64,000 bases of DNA from Trifolium pratense (Eukaryota; Streptophyta; Magnoliopsida; Fabales; Fabaceae), in contig NC_060065.1 of the NCBI RefSeq assembly GCF_020283565.1, positions 45,682,409-45,746,408 on the forward strand, in the 5' to 3' direction. The translations under genes were made by a program, and so were the position numbers. Shown here piece after piece: positions 1-14,192 of the stretch. The notes under the pieces were generated by a model. The model was not told the origin of the DNA, did not search any database, and saw only the letters and a list, made by a program, of their open reading frames with translations. Positions within the stretch are counted from its first letter, which is position 1. The number at the start of each line of letters is the position of its first letter.

Positions 1-143
1 TGTTCAGTTCTGGACGTGAGGGGGTGTGTTAGAAGTCCCACATTGGCTAGAGATATGACAAAGATAGCCTTTATAAGTGTAGTGCAAACTTCAACTCTCA
101 AGCTAGCTTTTGTGGTTGAGTATAGGCCTCTCAAATTCTAATA
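1..143 (+). mobile_element. Ty1/copia element, 3' end (polypurine tract and 3' LTR)
   Basis: The first 26 bases end in a polypurine tract (GTGAGGGGGTG), directly followed at 27 by TGTTAGAAGTCCCACATTGG. This is the typical start of short LTRs of a common legume Ty1/copia group. The LTR ends near 143 in CTAATA, where CTAACA would be expected. Only the 3' end of the element is in the window; its body lies to the left. Sequence just to the right (about 450-1200) matches intron 2 of the neighbouring peroxidases, so the element appears to sit inside intron 2 of peroxidase A. Family and boundaries are from recognition by eye. Confidence 0.6.
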
Positions 144-1169
144 GTTATGTATTCTAATTTGTTGTAAAAGAATATCAGTTTAATGGTAAGGATTTGATAT
201 TGTATTTTAAAGCAACAAAATTTAAAATAATTATTAGTGACACTGTTATTTTATTGACGTTAACATACATTTCAATACAGAGAAGCGAGACTTTAGTAAT
301 TTTGATTTTGGCTGTTAGTAAAATTTGATTAATGTTAGTTCTAGCAAGAATTCAAATTCAAACAATGGTTCTCTTAGTTGTAACAAATTGACTTGGTTTG
401 ATTTTTTAGTTTGGTTTTTACTTTTACAATCTTTTAGTAGTTAGTAGAATATGGTGAGTGATTTGATTTTGATCTTTGATGGAGACATGGTTGATAAAAG
501 ACTAATTGTGTGTAATGGTACTTGTGTTTTTTAATGTCAAATATTTTTCGATCTTGTTGTTTTATGTGATGTATTTTTAATTGCAAGATATATATTTAAA
601 TGGAGGAGCCCATAACAATAACAAGAGTTGACATGAATTTGTGATCAATTATATGTGAGAACAATTTAAAAACATAGAGTGAGGGACATGGTTTGAAAAC
701 AAGCCCATGCCAAAATTGACATGATAGGAAAAATAAACATGAAGTTGACATGATTTAAAACAATGATTTAAATAATTATTTATAAATTATAATCTCCTCT
801 CAAAAGAAAATATGGCAACGGTTTATAAATTATAATATCATCACCCACCCACCCTTGCCCTCAACGAATGTGGGTTTTTCTTACCTCGTAATTGTATATC
901 TAGTTGGATTGCATCTCTATCTTCAATAAAAATATATTAAAGTTATATTTTTTTTTTATTAAAAGGAGATTAAGATTATAGTATATAATTAAATAAAATG
1001 AATAAATTTTGTATATAATTAAAAATATAATTTTTACTAACAAGGCGATTTTGGGAATATATATCAACATTTTCATCCCCTATATTTTATATCGGGAAAA
1101 AACCCAAACTCGCATCCACATTCAATTAAAGTACGATTATAAAATGACACACATATATATATACTTTCA

Positions 1170-2778
<1,609 letters not shown>

Positions 2779-2852
2779 ATATTAAATCTAAAAGTATATC
2801 TAGCTTGGAGCTATTCCAATGGAGAAAAGCAAAGGTAAGTGTGAGTTGTGAA

Positions 2853-2916
2853 TGAAGAAGCATATGAAAGATTATGTAATATATAGAAAAATTGTAGGTG
2901 TTTGACAGTGCATGCA
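2853..2916 (-). promoter_or_regulatory. Core promoter block of peroxidase A
   Basis: The plus strand reads GAAGCATATGAAAGATTA followed by TGTAATATATAG. On the minus strand this is a TATA box (about 2879-2885) roughly 100 bp upstream of the ATG, followed by a conserved leader. The same block lies at the same distance in peroxidases B, C and D. A TGCATGCA (RY-type) motif lies at 2909-2916. Function is inferred from conservation and position. Confidence 0.55.
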
Positions 2917-3009
2917 TTGCATGTTGGAATATAATATGTGTTCTCATTTGACCCAAAAAAAAAAAAAGTATAATATTTGTACTCATCATTCAATTATTAA
3001 ATGTCATAT

Positions 3010-3196
3010 ATACTTGTAGTTAGTTAGTTTAGTGATGATTGACGTTAAACTTAGCAGAGAGGATTATGGTTCGATCACCTGCAACTATGATCGGGAGCGG
3101 ACTGAAACCACTTGATGTCAGGACTGATTCCAGAACCAAATTAGACGGTTCAGTCCAGTGAGTCGAATACTGGTGGAAAAAACCAATTTTTTTTTT
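3010..3196 (+). mobile_element. tRNA-derived SINE with T-rich tail, 14-bp target duplication
   Basis: The insert carries a pol III B-box-like motif (GGTTCGATCACC) and ends in a run of T. It is flanked by a perfect 14-bp direct repeat, ATTAAATGTCATAT, at 2996-3009 and 3197-3210. A T-tailed, tRNA-related body resembles the Au-type plant SINEs. An older, diverged copy lies at about 3897-4045. It sits upstream of peroxidase A and separates the core promoter from the distal conserved element at 3331. Confidence 0.7.
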
Positions 3197-3330
3197 ATTA
3201 AATGTCATATTATTTTTTATATTTTATTATTTGAAAGAATTTAATTTTTGAATTATTTTTGTCTATTAATGTGTCTATTCAACAAAATTTTAGGATACAC
3301 CCAGTTCTTTTTTTATAGTTATTTTCCTAA

Positions 3331-3360
3331 TTTTCAAATTTGTCTGCTCAATATGTGTTT
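3331..3360 (-). promoter_or_regulatory. Distal conserved upstream element of peroxidase A
   Basis: TTTTCAAATTTGTCTGCTCA followed by ATATGTG is shared with peroxidase B (13221-13257) and D (47980-48013), where it ends in AATACGCGCTT. It lies about 190 bp upstream of the ATG in B and D but about 550 bp in A, partly because of the SINE at 3010. It may be regulatory or simply residual homology from duplication. Confidence 0.4.
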
Positions 3361-3896
3361 TTAATTTATAGTTTCTTTTAAAAAATTGGGATTATTCCGG
3401 GAAGAGAATTTTTTTGAGATAAAGATGAATATGATGGTTACCCATTAATTAGAGTAGTTGAATTATTAGTCTCAATAATTGAAGATCTTTCAAAAGAAAA
3501 AAATTCGAAGATAGTGAAACATTAACAAAAAGGGGACAAAAGGAATAGAGTGTGTGAATATTTTAGGGACACACGCTACAATATATTTCCAAAAATAAGT
3601 ACCGTAATGAATGGTATATTTCTTTAAATGGTCATATGCTAATATGTCTTTCAAACACTTGTCAAATATATATTTTTTTATAGAAATTAAAGTAGTTTTT
3701 ATTAATTTTGTAGTACTTTTTTAATAATATAAAATATTGGTATATAAAAAGGAAATAAAAAATGGGAAAACTACATCTATAGCATATTAAAAAAAATAAA
3801 TTAAAGTATAAAAAATAATTTTTTACATTTTTAATATATTGAATACAAAGTTTCAAAATGAAAATTTCTTATTAATATAAATTTAATAAATGTCAA

Positions 3897-4045
3897 TCAA
3901 TCGTTAGATAATTCAATGTTAATTAACGCTAAACATGTCAAGAAAGATCACGGTTCGAATTCTCATAATTACAATCGAGAGGGGTTGAAACCACTTGATT
4001 TAAAACTGACTAGAATTAAATTATGCGATTAAGTTGGCATATTGA
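3897..4045 (+). mobile_element. Diverged SINE copy (same family as 3010-3196)
   Basis: It shares with the 3010 element the order of a CACGGTTCGAAT B-box-like motif, ATCGAGAGGGGTTGAAACCAC and a CTTGAT block. No clear target duplication or tail was seen, so this is an old copy with approximate ends. The preceding stretch (3211-3896) is AT-rich and shows no gene. Confidence 0.45.
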
Positions 4046-4056
4046 TAATAAAAATA

Positions 4057-4293
4057 GGGTCATGCTAAACAGTGCCCCTGGGGCACTTGTTAAGCATACC
4101 TAAAAAGGAAATAAAATATAAACTTTATATTGAAACGACAACTTTTTGTATTTTTGAGGCATTGAACACACGTAGTTCGAAACATAATTTCTATTTTAAC
4201 ATGCTTAATCAGTGCCCGGGGCACTGTTTATCATTTTCCATAAAAATAAATAAAAAAAATTGACAAGTGCCTTAGACACGTTTAGCATTACCC
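4057..4293. mobile_element. MITE with GGGT(C/A)ATGCTAAAC terminal inverted repeats
   Basis: The left end GGGTCATGCTAAACAGTGCC is inverted at the right end as GTTTAGCATTACCC. Internal GTGCCCCTGGGGCAC and GTGCCCGGGGCAC palindromes repeat the subterminal sequence. The element is 237 bp with no coding capacity. No convincing target duplication was found, so the superfamily is undetermined. Confidence 0.55.
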
Positions 4294-4526
4294 TTCTTTA
4301 AAATGACATTAACTAATGAATTGTTAGCTAACAGTCAAAGAACACACGCACCTGTTCAAGATCTGTCATGTGCAATTCTGCATTTTATTCCATTATGGCT
4401 CGCGGTTGGACATGAATGTTTGAACGTGAACTAAAGATTAGTGCTACCTTAATTTATTTTTGTCCACCAAAAACTATAGTTTAGTTGAATATAAGTATTA
4501 GTTTAGTGAAAAAGATTTGAGGTTAT

Positions 4527-5646
4527 CACTACACAAGAAAAAGATTACTATAACTTTTTTTTTTCTTCTTTAATAGCACTTTTAAACGCTATTAAAGCCG
4601 ACGCTATAATAAGTCTAATGTCAATTATAACATTTTTAAGACGTTATTCTATGTTCTATCTTTAATAGCACTTTGTACACTAAACCGTTGTGTTGGTTTA
4701 GAGTGCAATTTAACTCCTATAAATATAAATTAATGTATTAAGTTACTCCTTCTGGTCCTTTTTATAAGGAACACTTAGGGCAAAAAATTTGGTCATTTTT
4801 ATAAGAAACTTTGACCAATTTTCATATGTTTTAAATGTTCAATTTCACTTATGCCCATTTATTATGAGAGAAAATTTAAAAATAAATAAGTTAGTTGAAT
4901 AAAGAGTAATTAAATAAGGGTATATATGAAATAAATTTAAAATTATAAGAGTATTAAATGAAAATAACTATGTTAAATGTGCTTCCTTAATCTATGCGAT
5001 TTTTTGAGATTGTTCCTTATAAAAAAAGACCGAAGCGAGTATCTCTTTTCTTAGAATTTTCAACCACCATTGCATGATAAAAGTACTACCACAAAACAAC
5101 CTAGATTCTAAGCAGCTGTATCATCACAGAAAATATTCACGCAATCCATTATTATAAACTGGGAAGGAATTTAAAGTATAACAATATATATGAAGTAACA
5201 AAAATCCAAACTCACTTTCAACAACAGAAAAATCTAAAATGTAAAAGTCATCAACAAAAAAATAAAATAAATGGGGATAAAATGGATATAAGAAAACGAA
5301 AAATATTTACCTCCTTCAAGTCTTCAACAATGGTAACAATCATTCAATTTGAGATTTAAGGTTTAACGAGTTTTGGGGAATGATGGAGAGAAGAGCGTTT
5401 AACAGTTGATGGTGAACAATGGAGGGCTCAGTAAAGAGAGGAACGATGATGAAGAGTGACTAAAGAGAGGAACAATGGAGACGGCGAGTTCGTCGGAACA
5501 TTGAAGTGAAGAGAGGAACAATGGAGATGGCAAGTTTGTCGAAACGGTGAAGTGTGACGAGGGTATTTCCAGGTTTCAATTTTCTGGGGTCGTCGGTACA
5601 GTGGTTCATCGGAACGATCGTGTGAGAAGACTGTGGTTTTGGGTTT
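4527..5646 (+). mobile_element. CACTA (En/Spm-like) transposon end fragment
   Basis: The sequence begins CACTACACAAGAAAAAG, the typical CACTA terminus. It is followed by subterminal repeats of the type AATAGCAC...GCTATTAAAGC on both strands. No matching opposite terminus was found, so the right boundary is only where the TRIM begins. A Stowaway MITE is nested at 4744-5041. No transposase ORF is visible. The 5250-5640 part is purine-rich and could be the element's internal region. Confidence 0.45.
4744..5041. mobile_element. Stowaway-type MITE nested in the CACTA fragment
   Basis: The ends TACTCCTTCTGGTCCTTTTT and ...AAAAGACCGAAGCGAGTA are inverted repeats of the Stowaway/mariner type with TA target bases. 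It has no coding capacity. Confidence 0.7.
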
Positions 5647-5982
5647 CTCACGGCACTTAGGCGCAACCCCATAAAGAACTCTATATTATAAGTATATTAA
5701 GTTGTGCCTTCACTAACAACAATTGTTTTTAGTGTATAGTGGTAAACACTTGGTCCTACAAGTGGTATTAGAGCAAGGTCATGGGTTCGAATCACCAGGT
5801 TAACACTGGGGGGAGATTGTTGGAATTAATCCATCGTCATCCTTAGGATTCGACTGGCTTAACATCTTAACTCATGACACTTAGGCGCAGTCCCTTAAAG
5901 AACTCTATATTATAAGTATATTAAGTTGCGCCTTCACTAACAACAATTGCTTTTGGTGTAGTGATAAGCGCTTGGTCCTACA
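5647..5982 (+). mobile_element. TRIM retrotransposon with truncated 5' LTR
   Basis: Two direct repeats, 5647-5760 (partial) and 5818-5982 (full, 165 bp, TGTTGGAATT...GGTCCTACA), flank only 57 bp. Right after the first repeat is TGGTATTAGAGC, close to the Met-tRNA primer-binding site TGGTATCAGAGC. Before the second repeat is a polypurine tract, CTGGGGGGAGA. LTR, PBS, PPT, LTR with almost no interior defines a terminal-repeat retrotransposon in miniature. The first about 53 bp of the 5' LTR are missing at the junction with the upstream CACTA-like region. It depends on another element's enzymes. Confidence 0.7.
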
Positions 5983-6280
5983 AAAGTACCACAAAGCGTT
6001 TTGGTTCCGTTTTCAAGCGCCAACCCCACTTACCTAATAAAGCTAAATTAAATAGTTTTAATTCTGAATCCCCAGCCCACCCGATTCTTTTGGTTTACAA
6101 ATGTACTCCCCCATTTTATCCAATGTATTTTCTCGATTTCTCACTCCCTTCTCAAATGAATTTTTTAAATAAGGATTCAATTAAAGAAATAATACATGAT
6201 GGCATTTTGAAGAAATAAAGATAATAAATTGGAATGGCGCGCATTTGAGAAACAAGTGTTGAGAAAATAGTATGGAAACA
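5983..6280. other. Intergenic, no recognised feature
   Basis: AT-rich single-copy-looking sequence between the TRIM and the Helitron. No gene, RNA or repeat structure could be supported here. Confidence 0.5.
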
Positions 6281-8245
6281 TCTACTATAAATATAAGAAA
6301 GAAAGATGATACCAAAAAATCGATTTTGCCCTTTAGGCACTTTTTTTTTCATTTTTTTTCCTCCTTCATTTAAGGGCATATTTGGAATATTTGGCCTAAA
6401 ATTCTCTAATTCATTCTAACACACTTTTTTGAGTCTTGACTTATTTGCCCTTCACTAATTACACTAACAATTTTTTGGTTCAAGGGCAAGACTTTGTACA
6501 ATCTTGGAATTTCACATGATATCTACACACTGTCCAAAGCATCTACTATAAATATAAGAAAGAAAGATGATACCAAAAAATCGATTTTGCCCTTTAGGCA
6601 CTTTTTTTTTCATTTTTTTTCCTCCTTCATTTAAGGGCATATTTGGAATATTTGGCCTAAAATTCTCTAATTCATTCTAACACACTTTTTTGAGTCTTGA
6701 CTTATTTGCCCTTCACTAATTACACTAACAATTTTTTGGTTCAAGGGCAAGACTTTGTACAATCTTGAAATTTCACATGATATCTACACACTGTCCAAAG
6801 CACTTTAATTTGAATTTTAACTCAAATATCTCTCTCTTTATCAAAGAAAAAAAAAAACTCAAATCTGTCTTGCATCTCTCTTTACAGTAAACATCTCTCT
6901 CTTTCTTCTCATTCTTCTCACTTCTCATTCTTCATCTCTTGCATCGCTAGATTTGTTATGGAGAAAGAAAACATAGCTGCGGGAGACGGTAAAAAGAAGA
7001 TCCATGATAGAACCGGTTACGTTTTCAAATTTTCGTATGCACGGATATTTCTTCATTTTTTTTGTTTGTTTTTTTATAAAACTAAGTTTGTTTGATGATT
7101 TGTTGTTTCAATTTTTTCGTTCATTATTTTGTGTTGAAGAAATCAAAGCTTTGTTCTACATGAGAGAAAGAAGAAGATCCATCAAAGTAGAAGAAGAACT
7201 ACATGGGTATTTGATTTTCTCTACAATCATCTTCATTATTCTTCCTTCTAGGTATTTGATTTTTCTTTCTTTGTTATTTTTCAATTTTGAATCAGAATTT
7301 AGAAAAGAGTTATCAAACCTGAATTTAGTTGTTGTTGTTGTTCTTTATTTATTTTATTTTTCTGTTTTGTTTATTTGTTTTACTCATCACTTTCATTTTC
7401 TATATGCACATGCACCATGTGTTTGATTAAATGTTGTTGTGGCTTCCCATCAACATTAGAAGCTATGGTGCAAAAAGGCAGTCAAAAGAGATGATTTTAT
7501 TTTACCATTTTCATTCTATATTTACCTAACCATTCATTCTATCTTTGGAAAAAAATCTGCAAATACTAGGTAAGGTTTCTTTCTCTCCCTTTCATTCATT
7601 CTTCTTTCCTTTGTCATTTTAATTTTACTTTGATTAAATTATAAATTTATAAACTTTTTCAGTAGTTTAAGTTTATTAATTTATATAAGTTTTTTCACAT
7701 ATATAAATGTATTATTATAAACTAGAATTGAAATATGATGACATATATAGTCAAAATATGACTTTTTATTATAAGCTTAAAATTTCTCACATGATGTGAT
7801 GCGGTTAAAGTCTCACTCTAAAACATTTTTGCAGTAGCTACTTCTCTTCTCTCCTACAACAGGAAGAAACAAAACTGGTAACATCACACTCCTTCTTACT
7901 TAAAAAAAAAAAACACATTGCACTCTTTCTCCTTCATGTTTAACGATAAAGAAATTAACAATTTTAACTATTAATTTTTTTTTTAAATGATCATATTTAT
8001 TAGTAAAGCAACAATATTTTGAATTTTTGTTTCATTGATACACTTTTTAATAAACTAATTAAATTGATTGTTGTGTTAATTAATTATAACACAACAATTT
8101 AAATCAACTAATTCTTTTTGTTTATAAAATTAATCTCGTTGAAACCAACTTCTTAACGCGCCGAAAACGCCTTACGACCTAACGTCTCGAAGCGATATAA
8201 CGCGCCGAAGGCGCGTCTCGTGCATACGCACGGGTATGTACCTAG
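6281..8245 (+). mobile_element. Non-autonomous Helitron with tandemly duplicated 5' end
   Basis: The 5' end is TCTACTATAAATATAAG, preceded by A. The 3' end has the hairpin CGTGCATACGCACGGG followed by TATGTACCTAG and a host T. This matches Helitron rules: 5' TC, a 3' hairpin about 10 nt before CTRR, and insertion between A and T. The first 261 bp are repeated in tandem (6281-6541 and 6542-6801), so two possible 5' termini exist. It has no Rep/helicase ORF; the interior is T-rich with no supported gene. The last about 110 bp recur at 10336-10440 as part of a later segmental duplication. Confidence 0.7.
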
Positions 8246-8343
8246 TAAACTTAGAAAAGTAACACGATGCAAGATTTGCCTTAAAAAAAAAAACAATGCA
8301 AGATGATTTGAATCCAACATAAAAAAGTACCACTTTCATGTAT

Positions 8344-8359
8344 TTTGTGGAACTACAAA
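8344..8359 (-). promoter_or_regulatory. Conserved 3'-flank inverted repeat (orphan exon copy)
   Basis: TTTGTGGAACTACAAA lies about 200 bp after the stop codon. The same sequence follows peroxidase B (10543-10558), and related forms follow C and D. It may mark the 3' UTR or polyadenylation region. Confidence 0.35.
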
Positions 8360-8560
8360 TATTAATATTATCAAAATAATTTTTTATTTTTTTTAAAAAA
8401 AAACCTCAACATTAGTGTCTAAGATCAAGTAAACCTTTTATAACCTTTTTTTTACTAAGTCAACCTTTTCAATTTTGACCCTCTATAATTAATCAATTTC
8501 TCATAAACCTTTAACACAATATTTATTTAATTGCTAATAAGCCCTCCGACTCATGAAAAA

Positions 8561-9115
8561 TTAATTCACAAGTCTACAATTCTTTCTTATCTCCCCATTT
8601 GTCCCGGTGAGAGGACTAATTCTACTCATCTTCACCATAGCAGCAGCAAAGTCTCTTCTAAAAGCAATACTATTTCTACTATAAGTCCTAACCAAAGAAA
8701 CTTGAGAACCAACACCATTGAAAAGAACTTGATCAGAATGTAAAAGTCCTTTATTAGCAATAAGGTCATTATAGTAATTGTTGTCAAATGTAGTTGGAGT
8801 AAGAGAATCAAGAGGTGCTAAATTAGTGTCACCACCAGAAACAGGACAATTTGTTTTTCTTGAAGTTGCAAAGTTTGTGTCAATGTTGGTTTCATTGTAA
8901 ATTCGAGTTCGGAAAAATTGACATTCTGCTTGGCCTATTGTGTGTGCACCAGAAAGGACAGTTAAGTCATTTAATGTTAGACCTTTGTTTTGGAACATTT
9001 TAGTGAGTGTTGCAAGGTCAGATGATGATCCAGGGATTTGGCTGTTGGCTGCACTTTGGCTTGCTGTTCTTGCATCTCTTCTTCCAAGTGGTACTATCCA
9101 TGAGGGTCCTCCAAG
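8561..9115 (-). pseudogene. Orphan duplicate of peroxidase last exon
   Basis: This is an intact 184-codon exon with a stop, preceded by a good acceptor (TTACAG). It starts LGGPSW, contains LSGAHTIG with the proximal haem His, and ends RKNCRLVN. From the Met at MFQNKG on, the 145 residues are the same as in peroxidase B. Before that the two differ at two sites: this copy has RTASQ and GSSSDL where B has RTTSQ and GPSSDL. No exon 1 or 2 lies between it and B, so it cannot make a peroxidase alone. It could serve as an alternative last exon if B's own exon 3 were skipped (an intron of about 3.4 kb), but a dead by-product of the duplication is more likely. Confidence 0.8.
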
Positions 9116-9778
9116 CTGTAAATTAATTGAAAATTGATTAATTCTTGAGAATAAGAAAGTTATGAGTTATGAAAAATCAAAAACTAGAAATCATCACAAC
9201 ACATTACTAGTTTATAGGACAAACCAACATTTTAGTCTCTAAAAATGTAACTCACTGTTATATTGATCCATACATGTATCAAAATTGCAAATACATCTTT
9301 AGTGTCTCGTTTATTAGTATTTTATTTTTTTGATATTTTTTTTATAAGATTGTTAGTAATTTTAGGAACTATATTGACTAATTAAAACATCCTAAGTCAT
9401 TAGTTTATATTGGTACTTATGTATTTTTTTATCTTGCTTTTTAGTTGTCGAATGTCATTTTAGTAATAAGAGTTTGACTTGTAATAAAAAAGTTGACATT
9501 GAATTTCTTTAAAATTATTGAATTGTTTTGGGTGATAAGTTTGTATTTATGAGTAATTTACATATTCATGTGTGCGCGCGTGCACGCATGCGAGTGCATG
9601 CATGCGTGCGTAAAAGTTATTTTTAATTTTTCATAAACTCATATAAGTCTAAGAGACAGATCTACAAATTGTGTTTTTGAATTCTTTACGAGTTTGTGTA
9701 ATTTTTTTTTGTCTATTATATATGTATTCATTTTACTGTCTCTTCTATCAAATATATATATAACATGAATTCATATGT

Positions 9779-10335
9779 CACTAGTAGAAAAATGACATAT
9801 TACTCAATGAGTTTACATCTGTGGGACATAAGTCAGATGTGAAAACTAATATGAAGTAGTGTTTACATCTGGTTTCAATATCCATAGAAGTGACAAATAC
9901 ATTGACACAACCTTTTACATCTGGCCATAATATCCCCAGATACAAAACTAAACGCGGTGGCAATCCTGTAATTATGATGAAAATTTTCTAAAATAATTTT
10001 GCATCTGACCATAATATCCCCCGGATGTAAAACGTTTTCAAGTATTTTTTTTTTTTATCCTTTTTGTTTGAATGGAAAGTCTATGACCTCTCTCACTCTT
10101 TAGTTAAAATATAAAATAATTCCTCTCATCTGTCACTGATCTCACTCTCTCAATTGCAAACCCTAGTCTCATCTCTCTCACTCGATCAATGGAAATCACA
10201 TCATCTTCGTTTCAATTTCTATCGAGATCCTTCACAAACCCTAAAATCGCCATAGATTACAATCAACGTGAAACTCATCTATCTCACCGCGAAACTCGTC
10301 GATTTCTCTAAGATTAATTTCGTTGAAACCAACTT
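9779..10335 (+). mobile_element. CACTA-type terminal fragment between the duplicated blocks
   Basis: It begins CACTAGTAGAAAAATG, a classic CACTA terminus, at the exact end of the left duplicated block. Subterminal repeats of the form CATCTG(G/A)CCATAATATCCCC occur near 9918 and 10002. A transcription-leader-like stretch (CAAACCCTAGTCTCATC) is followed by a 40-codon ORF from 10190 (MEITSSSF...), of unknown meaning. No opposite terminus was seen; the fragment runs into the right duplicated block with a short repeat (CGTTGAAACCAACTTC twice at the junction). Confidence 0.55.
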
Positions 10336-10542
10336 CGTTGAAACCAACTTCTTAACGCGCCGAAAACGCCTTACGACCTAACGTCTCGACGCGATATAAC
10401 GCGTCGAAGGCGCGTCCCGTGCATACGCACGGGTATGTACCTATAAACTTAGAAAAGTAACACGATGCAAGATTTGCCTTTAAAAAAAAAAACAATGCAA
10501 GATGATTTGAATCCAACATAAAAAAGTACCACTTTCATGTAT

Positions 10543-10558
10543 TTTGTGGAACTACAAA
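10543..10558 (-). promoter_or_regulatory. Conserved 3'-flank inverted repeat of peroxidase B
   Basis: TTTGTGGAACTACAAA, about 200 bp downstream of the stop. The C gene has the perfect palindrome form. The position is consistent with the 3' UTR end; a role is not shown. Confidence 0.35.
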
Positions 10559-10758
10559 TATTAATATTATCAAAATAATTTTTTATTTTTTTTAAAAAAA
10601 AACCTCAACATTAGTGTCTAAGATCAAGTAAACCTTTTATAACCTTTTTTTACTAAGTCAACCTTTTCAAGTTTGACCCTCTATAATTAATCAATTTCTC
10701 ATAAACCTTTAACACAATATTTATTTAATTGCTAATAAGCCCTCCGACTCATGAAAAA

Positions 10759-13032
<2,274 letters not shown>

Positions 13033-13102
13033 AGAAAATAAAATATAAAAATATCTAGAGCTTGAAGAGAAAGAGAAGACAATGAAGTGTGTGAGTTGTG
13101 AA

Positions 13103-13164
13103 TGAAGAAGCATATGAAAGATTATGCAATATATATAGATAAAATGTTACGGTGCGTGCATGCA
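13103..13164 (-). promoter_or_regulatory. Core promoter block of peroxidase B
   Basis: GAAGCATATGAAAGATTA is followed by TGCAATATATATAG. Read on the minus strand this gives a TATA box (about 13128-13137) some 100 bp before the ATG. A TGCATGCA motif follows at 13157-13164. The same arrangement occurs in A, C and D. Confidence 0.6.
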
Positions 13165-13220
13165 TACAAAAGAGATTGATATATAGTCAAAATGAGAAGA
13201 TAAGAAAATAATCATGTGAT

Positions 13221-13257
13221 ACAATTTTCAAATTTGTCTGCTCAATACGCGCTTTTT
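13221..13257 (-). promoter_or_regulatory. Distal conserved upstream element of peroxidase B
   Basis: ACAATTTTCAAATTTGTCTG, then CTCAATACGCGCTTTT. It is nearly identical to the element 187 bp upstream of the peroxidase D start (47980-48013) and related to that of A (3331-3360). The GC-containing ACGCG core stands out in AT-rich sequence. Confidence 0.4.
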
Positions 13258-14192
13258 ACTTTTTTTTTTTATAAAAATAAAAAAAATAAAAAAGGAAAAA
13301 GTTGGGAGCAATTAGTGAAGAAAATATGTTACCCATTAGTTGACTTACTCCCAATAACGAAACAAAGAAAAAGCTGTATATAATTGAGATTGTTAAAAAA
13401 TTTTTAAAAAAAAAAAAAGTGAAAAAGAGATTAAAGTGTGTAGATGTAGTTGTTGATGGGTCGACAATGACATTGCATGTTTAAAGTAGAGAAAAGGATT
13501 TAATAGTGCAATAGTTTTTTCATAAAACAAACGTACTTATTAAGCAATGTTTATATATGGGGAAAACACACTTATCTTTTAGGTCTTTTTCGATAACACG
13601 TACATCACCTCTAATTTTTTAGTAGACATTAAATTCCCCTAATATTTGATAAAATAAATAGTTAAATACACATATCTCTTTACAATTTAACACCAACTTA
13701 ACATTGTTTGTTATTTTTTTTTTTTTTTTTTTTTTAATTTTGTAAGGAATAACAAGAAACGTTGTACAAAAAAGAAAAAAAGAAGAACATGAAACGATTT
13801 CTATGGTTTAACGCATATATGATTTTCTGGGCGTTGATATGATATGAATGTCTCTATTTCTTTGTTGGTTTTCTCGGAGTTATTATTGCATTTTTTTTGT
13901 GTGGCTTGGAAAAATAAATCGATTATAAACAGAGAATTGGCAAAAATAAGAGAAAGCCTTTTAATTATTTTTAAAAAAAGTGTTTTATTTTTTTAATGTA
14001 GTGTGGATGAAGCTAATGGTAAGGGGTGTTATTGTTATGTGAGAAAATTAGAGGAAGGTTGGATATATTCACATCAACTTCAAGGGAGGTCAGTATAATT
14101 TCCCTTAAATTTTTTTATCAAATTGACAAATTCAACTGATTGAACCGATAATTGATCATTTTATTAATTAATTTAGGGGAGATTCTATGGTA

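Larger units (their letters stand above)
8137..9778. repeat. Segmental direct duplication, left copy
   Basis: Nearly identical by eye to 10336-11970. The block holds the 3' end of the Helitron, the 3' flank of a peroxidase gene, the whole last peroxidase exon and about 660 bp of intron 2. Differences are scattered single bases and a few indels, so the duplication is recent. Its right edge at 9778 is followed immediately by a CACTA terminus. Confidence 0.9.

Noticed and set aside
5460..5672. 70-codon minus-strand ORF with Pro/Arg-rich sequence
   Set aside because: It spans the junction of the CACTA-like region and the TRIM LTR and has no recognisable domain.
7004..7426. 140-codon plus-strand ORF inside the Helitron
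   Set aside because: It is a Phe/Leu-rich translation of T-rich DNA with no domain or homology signal and no splice or promoter support.
8531..8743. Identical plus-strand ORFs opposite the peroxidase exons (also 10729-10941)
   Set aside because: They are antisense shadows of the last peroxidase exon; their identity to each other comes from the segmental duplication.
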